From positions 744,001 through 808,000 of the forward strand of contig MSED01000003.1 of the NCBI GenBank assembly GCA_002099365.1: DNA of 64,000 nt, in the 5' to 3' direction. Source of the stretch: Phialophora verrucosa (lineage: Eukaryota; Ascomycota; Eurotiomycetes; Chaetothyriales; Herpotrichiellaceae). The notes under the pieces are model-generated. The model saw nothing but the letters and a program-made list of their open reading frames with translations, ran no database searches and was not told the origin of the DNA. The translations under genes and the position numbers were made by a program. Shown in pieces: positions 52,725 through 63,732 of this stretch (the stretch's first letter is position 1; every line of letters starts with the position of its first letter).

Positions 52725-52835
52725 GGAGCATCAAGCATGGAGCGGAGCATTAAGGATCAAGCATTCAACGTTAGACATGAAGCATCAAGCATTAAGCACT
52801 AGGCATGAAACATGAAGCAGAAAATATGAAGCGTG
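52725..52835. repeat. Degenerate AAGCAT-type short repeats
   Basis: About 110 bp in the 3' flank of the secreted-protein gene consist of imperfect ~9-bp units around CATCAAGCAT / CATGAAGCA / CATTAAGCA, at least eight recognisable. It looks like a decayed minisatellite. Confidence 0.6.
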
Positions 52836-52995
52836 GAGACTGGAGCAACTGGTTCCCGATGTCATAAAAGCTTGATTGAAAAGTCCTATACCACTGGCTT
52901 CCCATCTAGATCTGTCATTTTTTAATCGAGGCGACCCAGGGTAGTTCGTGGCGGTTCATACACCTTCTACCCGACCCATTATCATTCTTCGTGTT

Positions 52996-54048
52996 CTAGA
53001 AATGCTTCCCGGTGGCCGCGGACGCCAAGAATTCCTGGGGCATATCAACCTTCAGCTCTGTACAATTCCCCTCCTTGTCCACCAACACGGCATGATTCTT
53101 CTCAATGACCTTCCACTCTTCGATTTTGTACGTCGAGGGCTCGCTCGCCACGATCACGTGTTTGCCATGCTCTGCTGCGCTCTTGCTCGGGTGGGGATTA
53201 TCGACCCCCGCGTCGGGGTGATCGGGGTATTTACTGTTCAAGGTCACGCCCGCAGTGGTGCTGTAGTATAGAGAGGGAGGGTTTTCGACCGCGTGGTTGC
53301 GGAGGCGCACAGCAATGAGTTGTTGCCCATCTGTGCAGCATACGTTCAGGGAGCAGGCTTGCACATTTTGAGGCCCCAGCGTGGACTGTTGGAGCGGGAT
53401 GATCTGGTGGAAGGATGTGATGAGAGCCTCCAACATCTCATCAGGCGTATATTGTCTCTCCCAGCTTGCCGTGCCACCTCCGACCTTCCGGGTTAAATTT
53501 GTCATGTACAGCGCCGCGAGGTGTTCCGAGTCGGTCGTGCCGTGAATGTTCTCGTACGCCGACTTTTCGATCAAATTGAGCATGGCGCGGCGGATGTCGG
53601 TGAAGTGGCTGATCAGGCCATTGTGCATTATCGTATGTCGGCCGAATGTGAAGGGGTGGTTGTTGATCGCCGCGACGCTGGTCCCCGTTGCGGCTCTGAT
53701 GTGCGCAAATAGCCCTTTCGTCGCCGTACCGGCGCAGATGCTGTGGAAGTTTGCGTCGTTGTTCGGCGGCTGGGCATTCTTGTAGACGACCGGCCGGCCC
53801 CCCTCCATGTCGGTGATGAAGCTTGAGCGAGATGGCGTGTACCAGACCATGCCGAAGCCGTCGACATTGTTGAGTCGGTTTCGCAACGTGATTTCCTGCT
53901 TGGTGGTCTGTTCGCCGGGCAGATGAGAGAATAGTTTGGGAAGGTAGTGGTCGTGGACTTGCTTGGAGAGGGAGTGTTGGGGAGTGATGAGGACGTCTTC
54001 GAGGAGGCAGGGTTCGGTAGGCGAGACGTACGCGAACCAGCGGCACAT
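52996..54048 (-). CDS. DUG3: Glutamine amidotransferase class II, glutathione-degrading complex subunit Dug3
   Basis: 350 residues. The start at 54048 (MCRWFAYVSPTEPCLLEDVL) is chosen over an upstream codon because class II amidotransferases need Cys2 as N-terminal nucleophile. Further family blocks are NNVDGFGMVWYTP, KGLFAHIRAATGT, NNHPFTFGRHTIMHNG and TTDSEHLAALYM. Dug3 with Dug2 cleaves the gamma-glutamyl bond of glutathione in the cytosol, independent of gamma-glutamyl transpeptidase. The gene lies near a GGCT-fold gene and a GST-like gene. The flank with the upstream secreted-protein gene is convergent. Confidence 0.88.
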   Translation of the reverse strand: MCRWFAYVSPTEPCLLEDVLITPQHSLSKQVHDHYLPKLFSHLPGEQTTKQEITLRNRLNNVDGFGMVWYTPSRSSFITDMEGGRPVVYKNAQPPNNDANFHSICAGTATKGLFAHIRAATGTSVAAINNHPFTFGRHTIMHNGLISHFTDIRRAMLNLIEKSAYENIHGTTDSEHLAALYMTNLTRKVGGGTASWERQYTPDEMLEALITSFHQIIPLQQSTLGPQNVQACSLNVCCTDGQQLIAVRLRNHAVENPPSLYYSTTAGVTLNSKYPDHPDAGVDNPHPSKSAAEHGKHVIVASEPSTYKIEEWKVIEKNHAVLVDKEGNCTELKVDMPQEFLASAATGKHF

Positions 54049-55896
54049 TTTGAGCGTGCTTTCAGCTATCAAAAATTGGATGAGCAGTCAGTGAGGAAAG
54101 GTTGCGATTGAGTAGGCGGAGGCTGCTTTGTCAAGTAAGAGGATCACGGCACGGTAGATAGCTGAGGCTGTTCGGAGGTAGAAGCTGAATTGTCGGTGAT
54201 GGAGAGGAGGTCCAAGCGGGAGAAGGCACAGCTGAGTTTCACGAGCTCCCCCACATTTTCAAGAACAAGCCATCAGTCTGACCCTACCTTGAATTTCCTT
54301 TTCCAGGGCGGCTTGCGGAACCACATGCAGTTCTGAAGCTGGCAACAGGTCCAACTTGGAATAAGATGCACGCACATCAAATCGCCATCTCGGGGCAACG
54401 TAATCGTCGACCACCTCAGCAAAAGCCTCCGCGCAAATGATCGACGTCATCGGGCTAAGCTTTGACCAAGCCTAGTCACGTGAAACTGCTTAATTTTCGA
54501 AAGTCTGGCCTCCAAATTTCAACCAACTTCCACAAGTGTCACTCAAGGTAGTCCTCGCAGGCAAAGTCTCGCACTTAATGATTTTCCCAGTTGACAGAAC
54601 CGAGATCCTTTCTGGCGTGACGTGCCTGAATCAAGCTGTCCTCTCGCTTGATACCCGCTCCAAGGCGTCTCTCGTTCTGTATTGGCGATTGAGAAGCCTG
54701 CTTCACATCAGCAATGCGGAGGGCGATCGCGATGCTCTGTCTTGCGAGACAACAATGCTGCAGCCCATCCCCGCGGTAGGCACAAGATGATATGTGCTGG
54801 AAATCAGCGGCTATACTTTTCTACAACTGTGAGCCATGAGGGAATGGTCACCTGCCCCAAGCGATCTGACCATATCTGTATGGCGTCGAATAATATTGGC
54901 ACTACAACATGGCAGGGTGAAAGAGCCTATAACGGCTGTTCGCGGCCGGAGGGATGCCCTTTTGCTACCAGTACGCTAACATTTGATGGATGCGGCGCTC
55001 TCTCCACCCCCGACTTGAACATAGGTCAACGAACGGCATATCGCTTCTCCGCCAACGACGTTGTGTGCCCAAGCAACCCTACATACAACGTCCTCGTTGT
55101 GGAGATAGCGGGGGCCTCCTTGCTGTGGTGTGTACCATGAAGCGAACACTGCAGCGCTTTATGTGGTCGGATCTCATCCTGACAACGGCGTCTGTTGAGA
55201 CAATGCACCTCAAAGTTCTTGATCCCGAATCGTCACACGGTTATGACATGGTTTTTGATCACTGTCGTTTGATCACGGAATCTCCAGCCAGGGAGTAGGC
55301 TCGTGCTTTGTGTCCAGACCATGAGTCGACAGTACTGATTTGAAAGCCTTCGGCTCACATTCGACAAGCCCATTCTTCTCCGAGGAGCCTGCAGTGAACA
55401 AGCGGCCCTTATTCATATGTCAGCGGGCATTGCCGAACATATGTCGCTGACTGATCGACATGAAATGGGCAATGCCACCTCTGACGTACAATCGCTCAAT
55501 CTCGCGGATTAATCGAAGTTGCGCCATGACATTGATTTTTCACGAACTTGATCCGATTCCGAGCAGCATGTTGCGGCGCTGCAGAATGATTCCATAATCC
55601 ACGGCAACTCGGTGGAAACGCCAAGTAGATCGTGCGTCTGGTACGCGTTAGTCAGCTGGGCCAAGGGGACTTCCAGCCTTGTGGTACGAATCAAGATGTG
55701 ACCAGCACGTTTCCGAAATGTACGCTGTCCGCCCTTCGGCTGTGGATGATGACAGTAGACATGAACCGCAAAGCATAAAGGCGACAGAGGGCCCAGCTGC
55801 GACAAGATAATTCGAAAAGTCAGTCAGTTCTCGGTTTAGGAAAGAGTCCTAATCATTTCCGGCATACAACACCTCAACCACTATTATCCAACAAAC
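54049..55896. other. Intergenic, 1.85 kb
   Basis: Between DUG3 (minus) and the GST-like gene (plus). A Cys-containing plus-strand frame (54682-55140, 152 codons) and a minus-strand frame (55509-55805) have no signal peptide or recognisable domain, so I do not call them. No repeat seen. Confidence 0.4.
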
Positions 55897-56830
55897 ATGC
55901 ACGAAGGAAAACCTCATTTCAAGCTCTACTCCTCCACCGCTTCGCAATGGGCAGGCGTTCCTCTGCTCGGCCTCGTGGAGAAGGGCTACGATGAAAAAGA
56001 GTACGAAGTTGAAGACATTGATCTTAGTAAGAACCAGCTGGATCCCTGAAGTTGTGGCATGAGTTCGAGCCAGGGCTGACAAGTACTCCCGTTGCGCAGT
56101 GGGTGCCGGAAACTTCCATCCCGATTATGTCAAGATCAATCCAAACGGGACGATACCATCCTTGACAAGCCCCTCGCTCCAACAGCCTCTCTGTGAAAGT
56201 GCCGACATCCTTGTTCATCTCAACAACTCTCGACCATCGGGTCTGGACCTCTCAGCCAAGGATGATGGCACGTCTGGATCGGTCAAGCAGCTTGTCGACC
56301 TTGTCCACAGTGATGAAGTTAGCACCAATATTATTCTCCTGATGGCGCGCGATGCCGAGGAGATGCAGGCCAAGCAGAACGGACCGTTCAACGACTTCCT
56401 CCGTACACGCCAGGATACCCTGGAGAAGTACCACAAAGAAAACCCCGACAGCGACTTCTATAGTGCGCGTCGCCATATGAATGCCTCGATCTACAACCAT
56501 TACGTCTCCTCTGAGAAGCACCCTGAGTTCTTCCAGCAAAGCCATGACGCCTATCGCGGTTTCGCCGCGGGTATGGACAAGCTGGAGTCGTTGATTGTTC
56601 TGCCATATGCGGCAGGGTCAGAGGTGACATTTGCGGATCTTCACATCGTGCCATGGCTGGCTCATGCTATGTTCGGTGCTGGAGCTCAAGAGATAGACGA
56701 CTTCGGTAGCTTGGAGAATCTGACCCGCAAGACAGTGCCTGATTTCAAGGTCGGTCCCAAGACGAGGGAGTGGTGGGCTAACATGATGAAGCGGGAGTCG
56801 TTCAAGAAAGTATATCCCTTCCTGCACTGA
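55897..56830 (+). CDS. Glutathione S-transferase-like protein
   Basis: Exons 55897-56026 and 56100-56830 joined across a 73-nt intron (gtaaga..cag, gctgac branch-like site), 286 residues. The thioredoxin-like N-domain has FKLYSSTASQWAGVPLLGLV, then NFHPDYVKINPNGTIPSL (cis-Pro region) and CESADILVHL (the ESxxI motif). The helical C-domain includes VTFADLHIVPWLAHAMFG, which matches the GST N-capping/hydrophobic staple area. The insert between domains is longer than in short GSTs. It probably conjugates or reduces substrates with glutathione; the class is not assigned. Confidence 0.82.
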
Positions 56831-57546
56831 GTGAAGGTCTGGGTGATGACTCTGCCTGGGATTTGGATTCGGTTGTCAGATCGAACTAAGAGGCCTCGAT
56901 TAGCGACAGCATAAACCCAGCAGCCCAAAGGCAATATCACTCTGCTTATTGCCTCCTGTTTTCTCTTCCTCTTCCTCTTCTGTTCCTCAGGCTCCCTGAC
57001 TTGCTACTGTACTATTCAGGGCGCCTCTTCGTAGCTGAAGGCAGGTCAGGGCAAGGCAAAGAACCAATGCCCGAACTTGACGTGCCAGCGCCCAGCATCC
57101 AACGGCCTCCGCGCCCTCAATGTACTGATCCCGATAGCCAGCGAGGGATGGACTCTAACTACTGTACTGCATCCGGACAGCAGTAGGACGCGGGCTTGCC
57201 ATGACGCCGAAGCAAGCCGAGTTGGGATCCAAACTTGGAGATATAGGGATTGTGGAAGCAGCTGAGTTCAGCGTGCCTGTGCATGTCCGCCCGTGTTCAT
57301 GTAATTCATGCCGTTGTTCGTGATCTTCGCACTGGATGACACCACCGCGACGACAAATACGAGCAAGTGGCCCGGTCCTGGATGCGTGAGATTCAATGTA
57401 CAGGCTGAGTGTGTCTTTCGATCAGAGACATAGACAGGTTGGATTAATATTAAGAGCGACTTCTCCCGTTGTCCTCCTGCCCAGGGGCCCTGCAGATTCC
57501 TAACCGAGGTCTTCTGCCATCTTCCTCTATCGTCCGTTCGGCCACC
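56831..57546. other. Intergenic GST-like / TauD
   Basis: 716 bp between two plus-strand genes. A pyrimidine-rich stretch of TTCCTC units lies near 56955-56985. A purine-poor leader and GCCACC context precede the TauD ATG at 57547. Confidence 0.4.
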
Positions 57547-58758
57547 ATGGCAGCCGCCACTGTACAACCCTTCCCATACCAAGCGGTCAAGCTCGACGCT
57601 CCATCGTCCAACCTTGTTGCTTTCGAGTCCTTTGATCTACCTCCCACCAACCAAAAGGTGCTTGGACCCCCTCACCCGCCGGGCACAGTCACCCCCCTGG
57701 CACTCAGGCCCTGTACTAATAGTACCGGTACGGATGCGGAACTCGATCTCGACCATGTCATCGAGACGATCAAACTCCTACAATCCTCGCCAGGCGGCGG
57801 GGTCCTGACGCAAAAGCTAGCCCGGCACGGCACGCTGCTGTTCCGCGACCTGCCCATCCACGACGCGGAGGGTTTCAGCAAGTTCGCGCACGCGTTCGGC
57901 TGGACGCCGCACGAAATCATCGGCATCGTCGTCAGTCGGCCGGTCCTGGCGCCCAACGTGGCCCCGGCCAACGAGGCGCCCAAGGACGTCCTGATCTACA
58001 ACCACAATGAATCCCCCCAGGTGCCGCACGCGCCCGAGTACATCTTCTTCTACGGGCACCGGGTGCCCGCGACGGGAGGGGAGACTCCCATCTCGTCGTC
58101 TCTCGAGCTGTTTCACCGCGCGCAGCAGGAGATGCCCGAGTTTATCGCCCGCTTGGCCGAAAAGGGCATCCGCAGCAAGGTCACGTACAAGCCCGAGGTG
58201 CAGTACGCGGGCGGGTCGACGCTGCGGCAGGCGTTTGGGAAGGAGATCCAGGACGGGGACGACGAGGAGACGCGCAGGGCCAAGGTCGAGGCGCAGATCG
58301 CCCGGTATGGACGCGGCGAGCACACGACGTGGGAGTGGCTGGACGATGGCAGCGTCGTGTTGACGCACAGGTTGCCGGCTATTCGCACGCAGCCGGGGAC
58401 TGGCTTGCCGACCCTGTTCACCGGGCTGGCCGCCTACTACAAGCGCTTCCTTGCTGCTGGTGACAACGACGAGGCTGCGAGGAAGAACGCCGCGGAGCAG
58501 TTGTACGGTGATGGGACGCCAATCCCGGAGAAGTACCTCGCGCGGCTGGCCGAGATCACGGACGAGATTCGCGTCTTGCACAAATGGCAGCGGGGCGATG
58601 TTTTGGTGTATGATAATATTATCGCCCAACATGGCAGACAGCCGTGGCAGGGAGGACAAGAGGACCGCGTTGTCATGGCGAGTCTCTTTGACGGAGTCGT
58701 GCCTGGAGCGTACGTGCCGGAGGCGTGGGCTCAGGTCGTCCAGGCCTTGGAGGGATAA
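57547..58758 (+). CDS. TauD/TfdA-type Fe(II)/2-oxoglutarate dioxygenase
   Basis: 403 residues from the ATG at 57547, which has a strong Kozak context (GCCACCATGG). The fold is marked by RHGTLLFRDLPIHD, the iron-binding H153-N-E155 in YNHNESP, then FYGHRVPATGGETPISS, and the distal H362 in NIIAQHGRQPW with Arg374 (EDRVVMASL) for the 2-oxoglutarate carboxylate. The group includes plant clavaminate-synthase-like proteins and fungal taurine-dioxygenase-like enzymes. The co-substrate is 2-oxoglutarate by family; the prime substrate is unknown. The 3' end is only 75 bp from the convergent GNAT gene. Confidence 0.88.
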   Translation: MAAATVQPFPYQAVKLDAPSSNLVAFESFDLPPTNQKVLGPPHPPGTVTPLALRPCTNSTGTDAELDLDHVIETIKLLQSSPGGGVLTQKLARHGTLLFRDLPIHDAEGFSKFAHAFGWTPHEIIGIVVSRPVLAPNVAPANEAPKDVLIYNHNESPQVPHAPEYIFFYGHRVPATGGETPISSSLELFHRAQQEMPEFIARLAEKGIRSKVTYKPEVQYAGGSTLRQAFGKEIQDGDDEETRRAKVEAQIARYGRGEHTTWEWLDDGSVVLTHRLPAIRTQPGTGLPTLFTGLAAYYKRFLAAGDNDEAARKNAAEQLYGDGTPIPEKYLARLAEITDEIRVLHKWQRGDVLVYDNIIAQHGRQPWQGGQEDRVVMASLFDGVVPGAYVPEAWAQVVQALEG

Positions 58759-58833
58759 GAAAAATCTAAGTCTAAGCCTAACTGGACTGACATGCAATGC
58801 GACCTCTTTCCTGCCAAGTCCTGGATTTCCATT

Positions 58834-59713
58834 TTAAACTGCTTGGGCCTCTATTATCATACCCCAGAGTAAGACCCCTTCGCCTCCTTGCTGAGCCCAT
58901 CCCTCGGCATTGATGACTCCTTGGCCTATTCGTACTTCCTCTGCTACTTGGAATCCAAAATGGGCGTAGACATCTCTGGCGTGCGGATTGGTCGCCTCCA
59001 GCCAGACCGGGACATTTTGTTCGCGAGCCTTCTGCAGGAAAGGTTCTATCACGCCGCGGACCGCGCCTGTGAGGCCGCAGCAGAGTCAGCGACACTTTGC
59101 GACATCTTAGCGCGGAAGGAGGATCCGTCCTCGCCCTGGCGGCGACGATCGGGGGAAAGAAGCATACGGACCTTTCTCTCGCCTCGAGGGTGATCTGCCA
59201 ATGAGATTGAGATACCAGTGAGGACGGTCGCCCAGGTACTTTTGCTTCATTGCGTCGAATTTCTCCCGGTACTCTGCCATTCCTTCGGAGACGGCGCCGC
59301 TGGGGACGGGCTTCTTGGTGCCAGGAGGAAGCCTATCGTTTCTTTCAGTGAGACGGTCGACCAAAACGCGTCAATACTACCAACTCGCGCGGCTATAAGG
59401 GTTGGGGCATTGGGGGATATCCAAGCTTCTTTTTCTTGCTTGCTTAACCTTACCATAAAGCCACTGCTGCGAAGTCGCACGTCTGGACCAAGGAACCTCC
59501 GTTTTTCTGTCGGGTAGTGATGACCGGCTGCCAGAACTCGACTCTCAGATCGGGTTGCGACAGTCTGGGGTGGTCAGGCCGTGACTCACGTCCCAGAAAC
59601 AGATATCGATTGAGCGCATCGTTGGAAAACGCCGCGGCGATCACCTGCGCAAACCTTTCCACGTCTTCCTCCCGCGATATGGTGGTGAGGGTTTGTTCGC
59701 TTTTGAGCACCAT
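58834..59713 (-). CDS. GNAT-family N-acetyltransferase
   Basis: Exons 59713-59454, 59332-59172 and 59066-58834 (introns 121 and 105 nt, gtaagg..tag and gtccgt..cag), 217 residues. It starts MVLKSEQTLTTISREEDVER. GNAT marks are VIAAAFSNDALNRYLF in the first helices, HWYLNLIG before the splice site, then the acetyl-CoA loop region REKGAVRGVIEPFLQKAREQ, WLEATNPHARDVYAHFGF and a final strand. The loop reads REKGAV where Q/RxxGxG/A is usual, a mild deviation. The target amine is unknown. Tail to tail with the TauD gene. Confidence 0.78.
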
Positions 59714-62389
59714 GGTCGATTTTTGTAGGGAAGAGCACCGTGACGCGTGTGCGATCGGTTGGATGTCTTCCTGGCTTGATGCAAAATATACGGAGTCGTG
59801 GGTGCGTGGGTGTGGCACAGACCCGCATGGGCATAGGGACGAATAGGTACCTACCGTGGAAGGAGTCATACCGCGTGGCCGGTCGGAGAAGTCCACTAGT
59901 TCATGCGGTAGGGCGGTACGTACACGGGCAAGGAGACGCTGGCATGTCGCGGCGTTGCGTGGGACAGATCTCGGCGGCCGCAATGAATGATCCGGGCACT
60001 GGTATAGGCCATTGAGTCGGATGGGGTGTGGAACGAGGAACGGAATGACAATGACAGAGACGAGCCCATATGTGCGAGTAGTACGCCCTCGATGCACGGC
60101 TGGGTGGCACGCACTGAGGCATGACCCCGTGTGCCGTTCACGCCCGTGCCGCTTTAATCGGTGAAAGTGAATGAGGTTGTCGCCATACACCTTTTAACGA
60201 CATGTCCTCGTAGTCGTCGCGAGCCTTGCTTGGCTGCACATTAGTGTGGCATTGTTGCGAGGAATAAGCATCGATGGAACATCCCAGCTGGACGCCAACT
60301 CATGGTTGGAGATGCTTGGAGAAGAGTCAGCTGTACTCGGTAGGTAGCTTGGGCCTTGACGCTCGCAGGCCTGGTTGAAAATAGGCCGGCTTGTGAGATG
60401 GTACGAGTAGGCTGTGAGGAAGGGAGGAAGGCAAAGAGTGGAATGGCTCGATGGCGATAATTGCGCCTGTGAGGAAATGGATCGCTCAACGACGCGCGTT
60501 TGCCGTAGTCATGATCTACCGTACTAAATCCCTTACTGAATTCGCAGTCATGCTGGAATCGTTCTACATCAATTGATTTCTTCATCGCATCTAATTCCTT
60601 TCTCTACGAGGTCCCAAATCACGGCGGGGCCTCTTCGTAGGCCAATGAGAGCAAGCAGGGTGGCAGGCTCTCTTCCATGTTGTCGCTCACCGAACTCGTG
60701 AGGATCGTCCGATGACAGGTCGCACCCGAAACACCAGTACTGATCGTGCAACCGAAGCCAAAAGATGGATTCATGGACAAATAAGGAAGGAAATGCGGTG
60801 TCGCTCTGAAACTACTTTCTGGCGCAGGCGCAACCCGATACAACGTCGATGGTGGGAGAATAAACCTGATCGTGACAACGGGCAAGCCACCAGTCCAGCC
60901 CTACGAGGATAACGGGCAAGCCACCAGTCCAGCCCTACGAGGATAAAGGAAAGGGGGACCCATGATGTCTGCGTGCGAACTGAAAAAAGGAGCACCCTAC
61001 AGATACTCAAAGGATCGCTTTGAAATACCTGGAAGGATGCCTGCTGGTCAGGGTCTGCGCAGTCACGACCACCTCTTACCTGTGACTCTCCCCTGTCGAG
61101 GGAAGGTCCCACATGTGAGTAAGCGGATCGACTGTCGCTCGTGGATCCAGCTCCTCGACTATTCATGAAGGCCACGCTGTGTTCATGAGAGGCATCGAAA
61201 AGAGGGTACACCTCGCCTCCGAAGCGAGCGACGAAGTGTCTGATGATCATGGGCGCACCCATAGACGGTTCTGGCGGCGTCCTTGACCACGGCTTGCGTT
61301 GAAGGCTCAAGAGCAGACACTTTCTTTCATCGAGTTCGACAGTATTATTCGGCCCTTGACTTTCCTATGGCTCGAGTTCTACCATTGAACTATCTAGTCC
61401 GGTTTGCGGCACTCTCTGGTTTCATCGTCGTAGGTATGGATGAGACAAGGGTTCCTGGCTGTGGTATGGTCTTGTTTGGGGAGAACATGCACTCACTGGT
61501 TCTGTGCTGAGTCAGGGCTGTCTCGGCCCAGATGCAGAGCTTCCGTGGGATGAACGCCTTGCTTCGGTACAGCTTGGCTTTGTGAAGGTGGAGATTCCCC
61601 GTGGTGCTCGACCTCGTCGCGGCAGCTCATACTGACCGCGGCGGGACGCGAGTCTCGTGTGGATCCTGCTATGAGCTTTGCCATGTTGAACATGTCCTAC
61701 CCCATGGGGTATTCCTCTTGCCGCGCCACACATCATTTTCGTTCACTGTCTTCGACGAGCCTGGGATTCGGCCATTCTGATACTCTTCTACTGAGTACCC
61801 TAAGACATGTTCCCTTCTTCCTTGCCCGATCCTCCTTAGCGTCGATGTGTACTGAGGGGCTGGAGTGTCCTAAGCTATGTTCAAATCCCAAAGTTTCTAA
61901 CTATGCGCTTCATCCTCACCAGGGTAGCCAACGTTGGGATTTTTGGTGGTGACTATCTCGTATTTCTGTACTGGAAGTGACCGGGCCAGCTTTCGGATGC
62001 CGTGGAATGAGAAGCCTGGACTCAGCTCTGGACAGGGTGCTAACCGATGCTACAAATATTGACATGCCGGTAGAATGGAGTCTTACTTGCAGCATTGCGA
62101 CGACTGTACATTTCCCTTCCTCCAAGGCCCGCACAACTGATGGCGACCAGCCTGTGGCCGTCCTACCAGAAGAGGACAACGATGACCCTTGCAGAAATCG
62201 ATTTCGGATCCGGTCGCAGTTGGGGATCGGCGCCAAACCAAGTGTTACAACCTCGGTTCCTTTCTCCAGACTGCAGCGCCCATTGCCACTCAATGCGGTG
62301 ACCAACCAAGAGTCGCAGCCGGGGTTTATGAATGGCGAAACCCCTGTAAGATCATGCTATGCTTCAACCACCGTCTCTGAGATTTAGCA
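59714..62389. other. Long intergenic region (2.7 kb)
   Basis: Between divergent genes (GNAT minus, 3-hydroxyacyl-CoA-dehydrogenase-like plus). Many small frames on both strands, up to 179 codons (60771-61310 minus), have no recognisable content. Contains a 34-bp perfect direct duplication (60877-60944). No transposon terminal repeats were noticed. Confidence 0.45.
60877..60944. repeat. 34-bp perfect direct tandem duplication
   Basis: AACGGGCAAGCCACCAGTCC begins both copies; unit 1 is 60877-60910 and unit 2 is 60911-60944, identical over all 34 bases. The absence of differences points to a recent duplication. Confidence 0.85.
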
Positions 62390-63370
62390 ATGTCGACAGG
62401 AAGGGCAACCGCCCTTCTCGGTGCTGGGACTCAAGGCCGGCGTCTAGCCTACATGGTAAGATTTATCTGCATCGTTCCTCGCCTGTCCTGAACACCGGCT
62501 GATAAAATTTTGGCGACAGTGGTCAAGCCAGGGAAGAGCGGTTCACCTCATTGATGCCCAGGAGAAACAACTGTCCGACAGTCTGAAGTATATCGACAGC
62601 CTGAGAGGTGCTTCACGGAGGCCGGATGCACGATGGGGTGATATCAAGACTTTCACCCCAGGTTCATTGCGCGCAGCACTTCAGGACACGTGGTTGATTG
62701 TGGAGGTAGGAGCATATCAGTCACTTAAAGTCATGACGTGCAGACGTAGCTGATCCGCACGTCGGGATAGTGCGTCCCAGAGAAACTGGAGCTGAAGCAA
62801 CAGGTCATCGCTCAGCTTGACGAGCTGGCACCGACAGACGCAATCATTGCATCGAACTCGAGCAGTCACAGCATTTCTGAAATCATCGACGGCTTAAACC
62901 TGTCAAACGCCCGCCGGATTCTCAGCGCTCATACCTACTGGCCCCCGGAGACATCGGCCATTGAGCTCATGGGCCACGAGAATACCGATCCTGGGATCAT
63001 CCCGCTTCTGATGCAGCAATGTCGAGAGCACGGGTTCAGTCCTTTCCATGTGAAGAAGGATTCTATGGGCTACATCTACAACAGGATCTGGGCCGCAATC
63101 AAGAGAGAAGCATTGCTCACGGCAGCGGAAGGCGTCGCCACCCCCTCCGAGATAGACGCCATCTTTAAGGACGTTCTAAAGACGCCCAAAGGTCCCTTTG
63201 AGCAGATGGATGTGGTCGGACTAGATGTCGTACTCAACATTGAGGACCATTATGCGGAAAAGCGGCGAGATATCCCTACCGAGCCACGAGAGTATCTACA
63301 GCGCTTGGTTCGAGAGGGTCGACTGGGAGTCAAGAGCGGACAAGGGTTTTATAGCTATTCGAAATCGTGA
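62390..63370 (+). CDS. 3-hydroxyacyl-CoA dehydrogenase family protein (lambda-crystallin-like)
   Basis: Exons 62390-62455, 62520-62705 and 62771-63370 with introns of 64 and 65 nt (gtaaga..cag, gtagga..tag), 283 residues. A Rossmann NAD-binding motif opens the protein (ALLGAGTQGRRLAYMW, GxGxxG) and VHLIDAQ ends strand 2 with an acidic residue. Family blocks are CVPEKLELKQQV, IIASNSSSHSISEI and SAHTYWPPETSAIELM, where the catalytic His of the HxFxP motif is seen as HTYWPP. The C-terminal domain follows with YIYNRIWAAIKREALLTAAEG. Relatives oxidise 3-hydroxy acids (for example L-gulonate) or 3-hydroxyacyl-CoA; it is slightly shorter than usual (~310-320). Confidence 0.82.
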
Positions 63371-63732
63371 CAGAGGAACAGAGTCAACCCACGGCCATGC
63401 CACGTACACTTACATATGTAGCTCGACTTGAGGGCTGAGACAAGCAGGGCTGTTATTCGGCCGTGTCACTGGGAGCCAATGCCCTAAAGCCTAAGAAGCC
63501 TGCAGGCCCAAGAAGCCCTCTTAGCCCCGCACTCCCCCGCCCAGGCTCCCCGAAATGCTCTTCCGAGGCTGTTGCAAGCTTACAGGAACAGGTAACTGGG
63601 CCGATTCGATTTCAAAGCTAGGCGCCGTGAAGCAGCAGACACTATCGGCGCGTTCACTTTCTGTCCTTTCCATCTCGAATATGCTTCTCAATCCCAGCTT
63701 TACGTCCGTTGGTGAGTGAGGACTCAAATGGC
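63371..63732. other. Intergenic upstream of right-edge regulator
   Basis: 362 bp with a GCCTAAG/AGCCC-rich patch near 63480-63540. An alternative upstream first exon of the next gene (ATG near 63681, donor near 63710) cannot be excluded. Confidence 0.35.

Noticed and set aside
54682..55140. 152-codon Cys-containing frame as a possible secreted protein
   Set aside because: No signal peptide and no plausible splice partner giving one.
60771..61310. 179-codon minus-strand frame in the 2.7-kb gap
   Set aside because: Spans the 34-bp duplication and shows no domain or conserved pattern.
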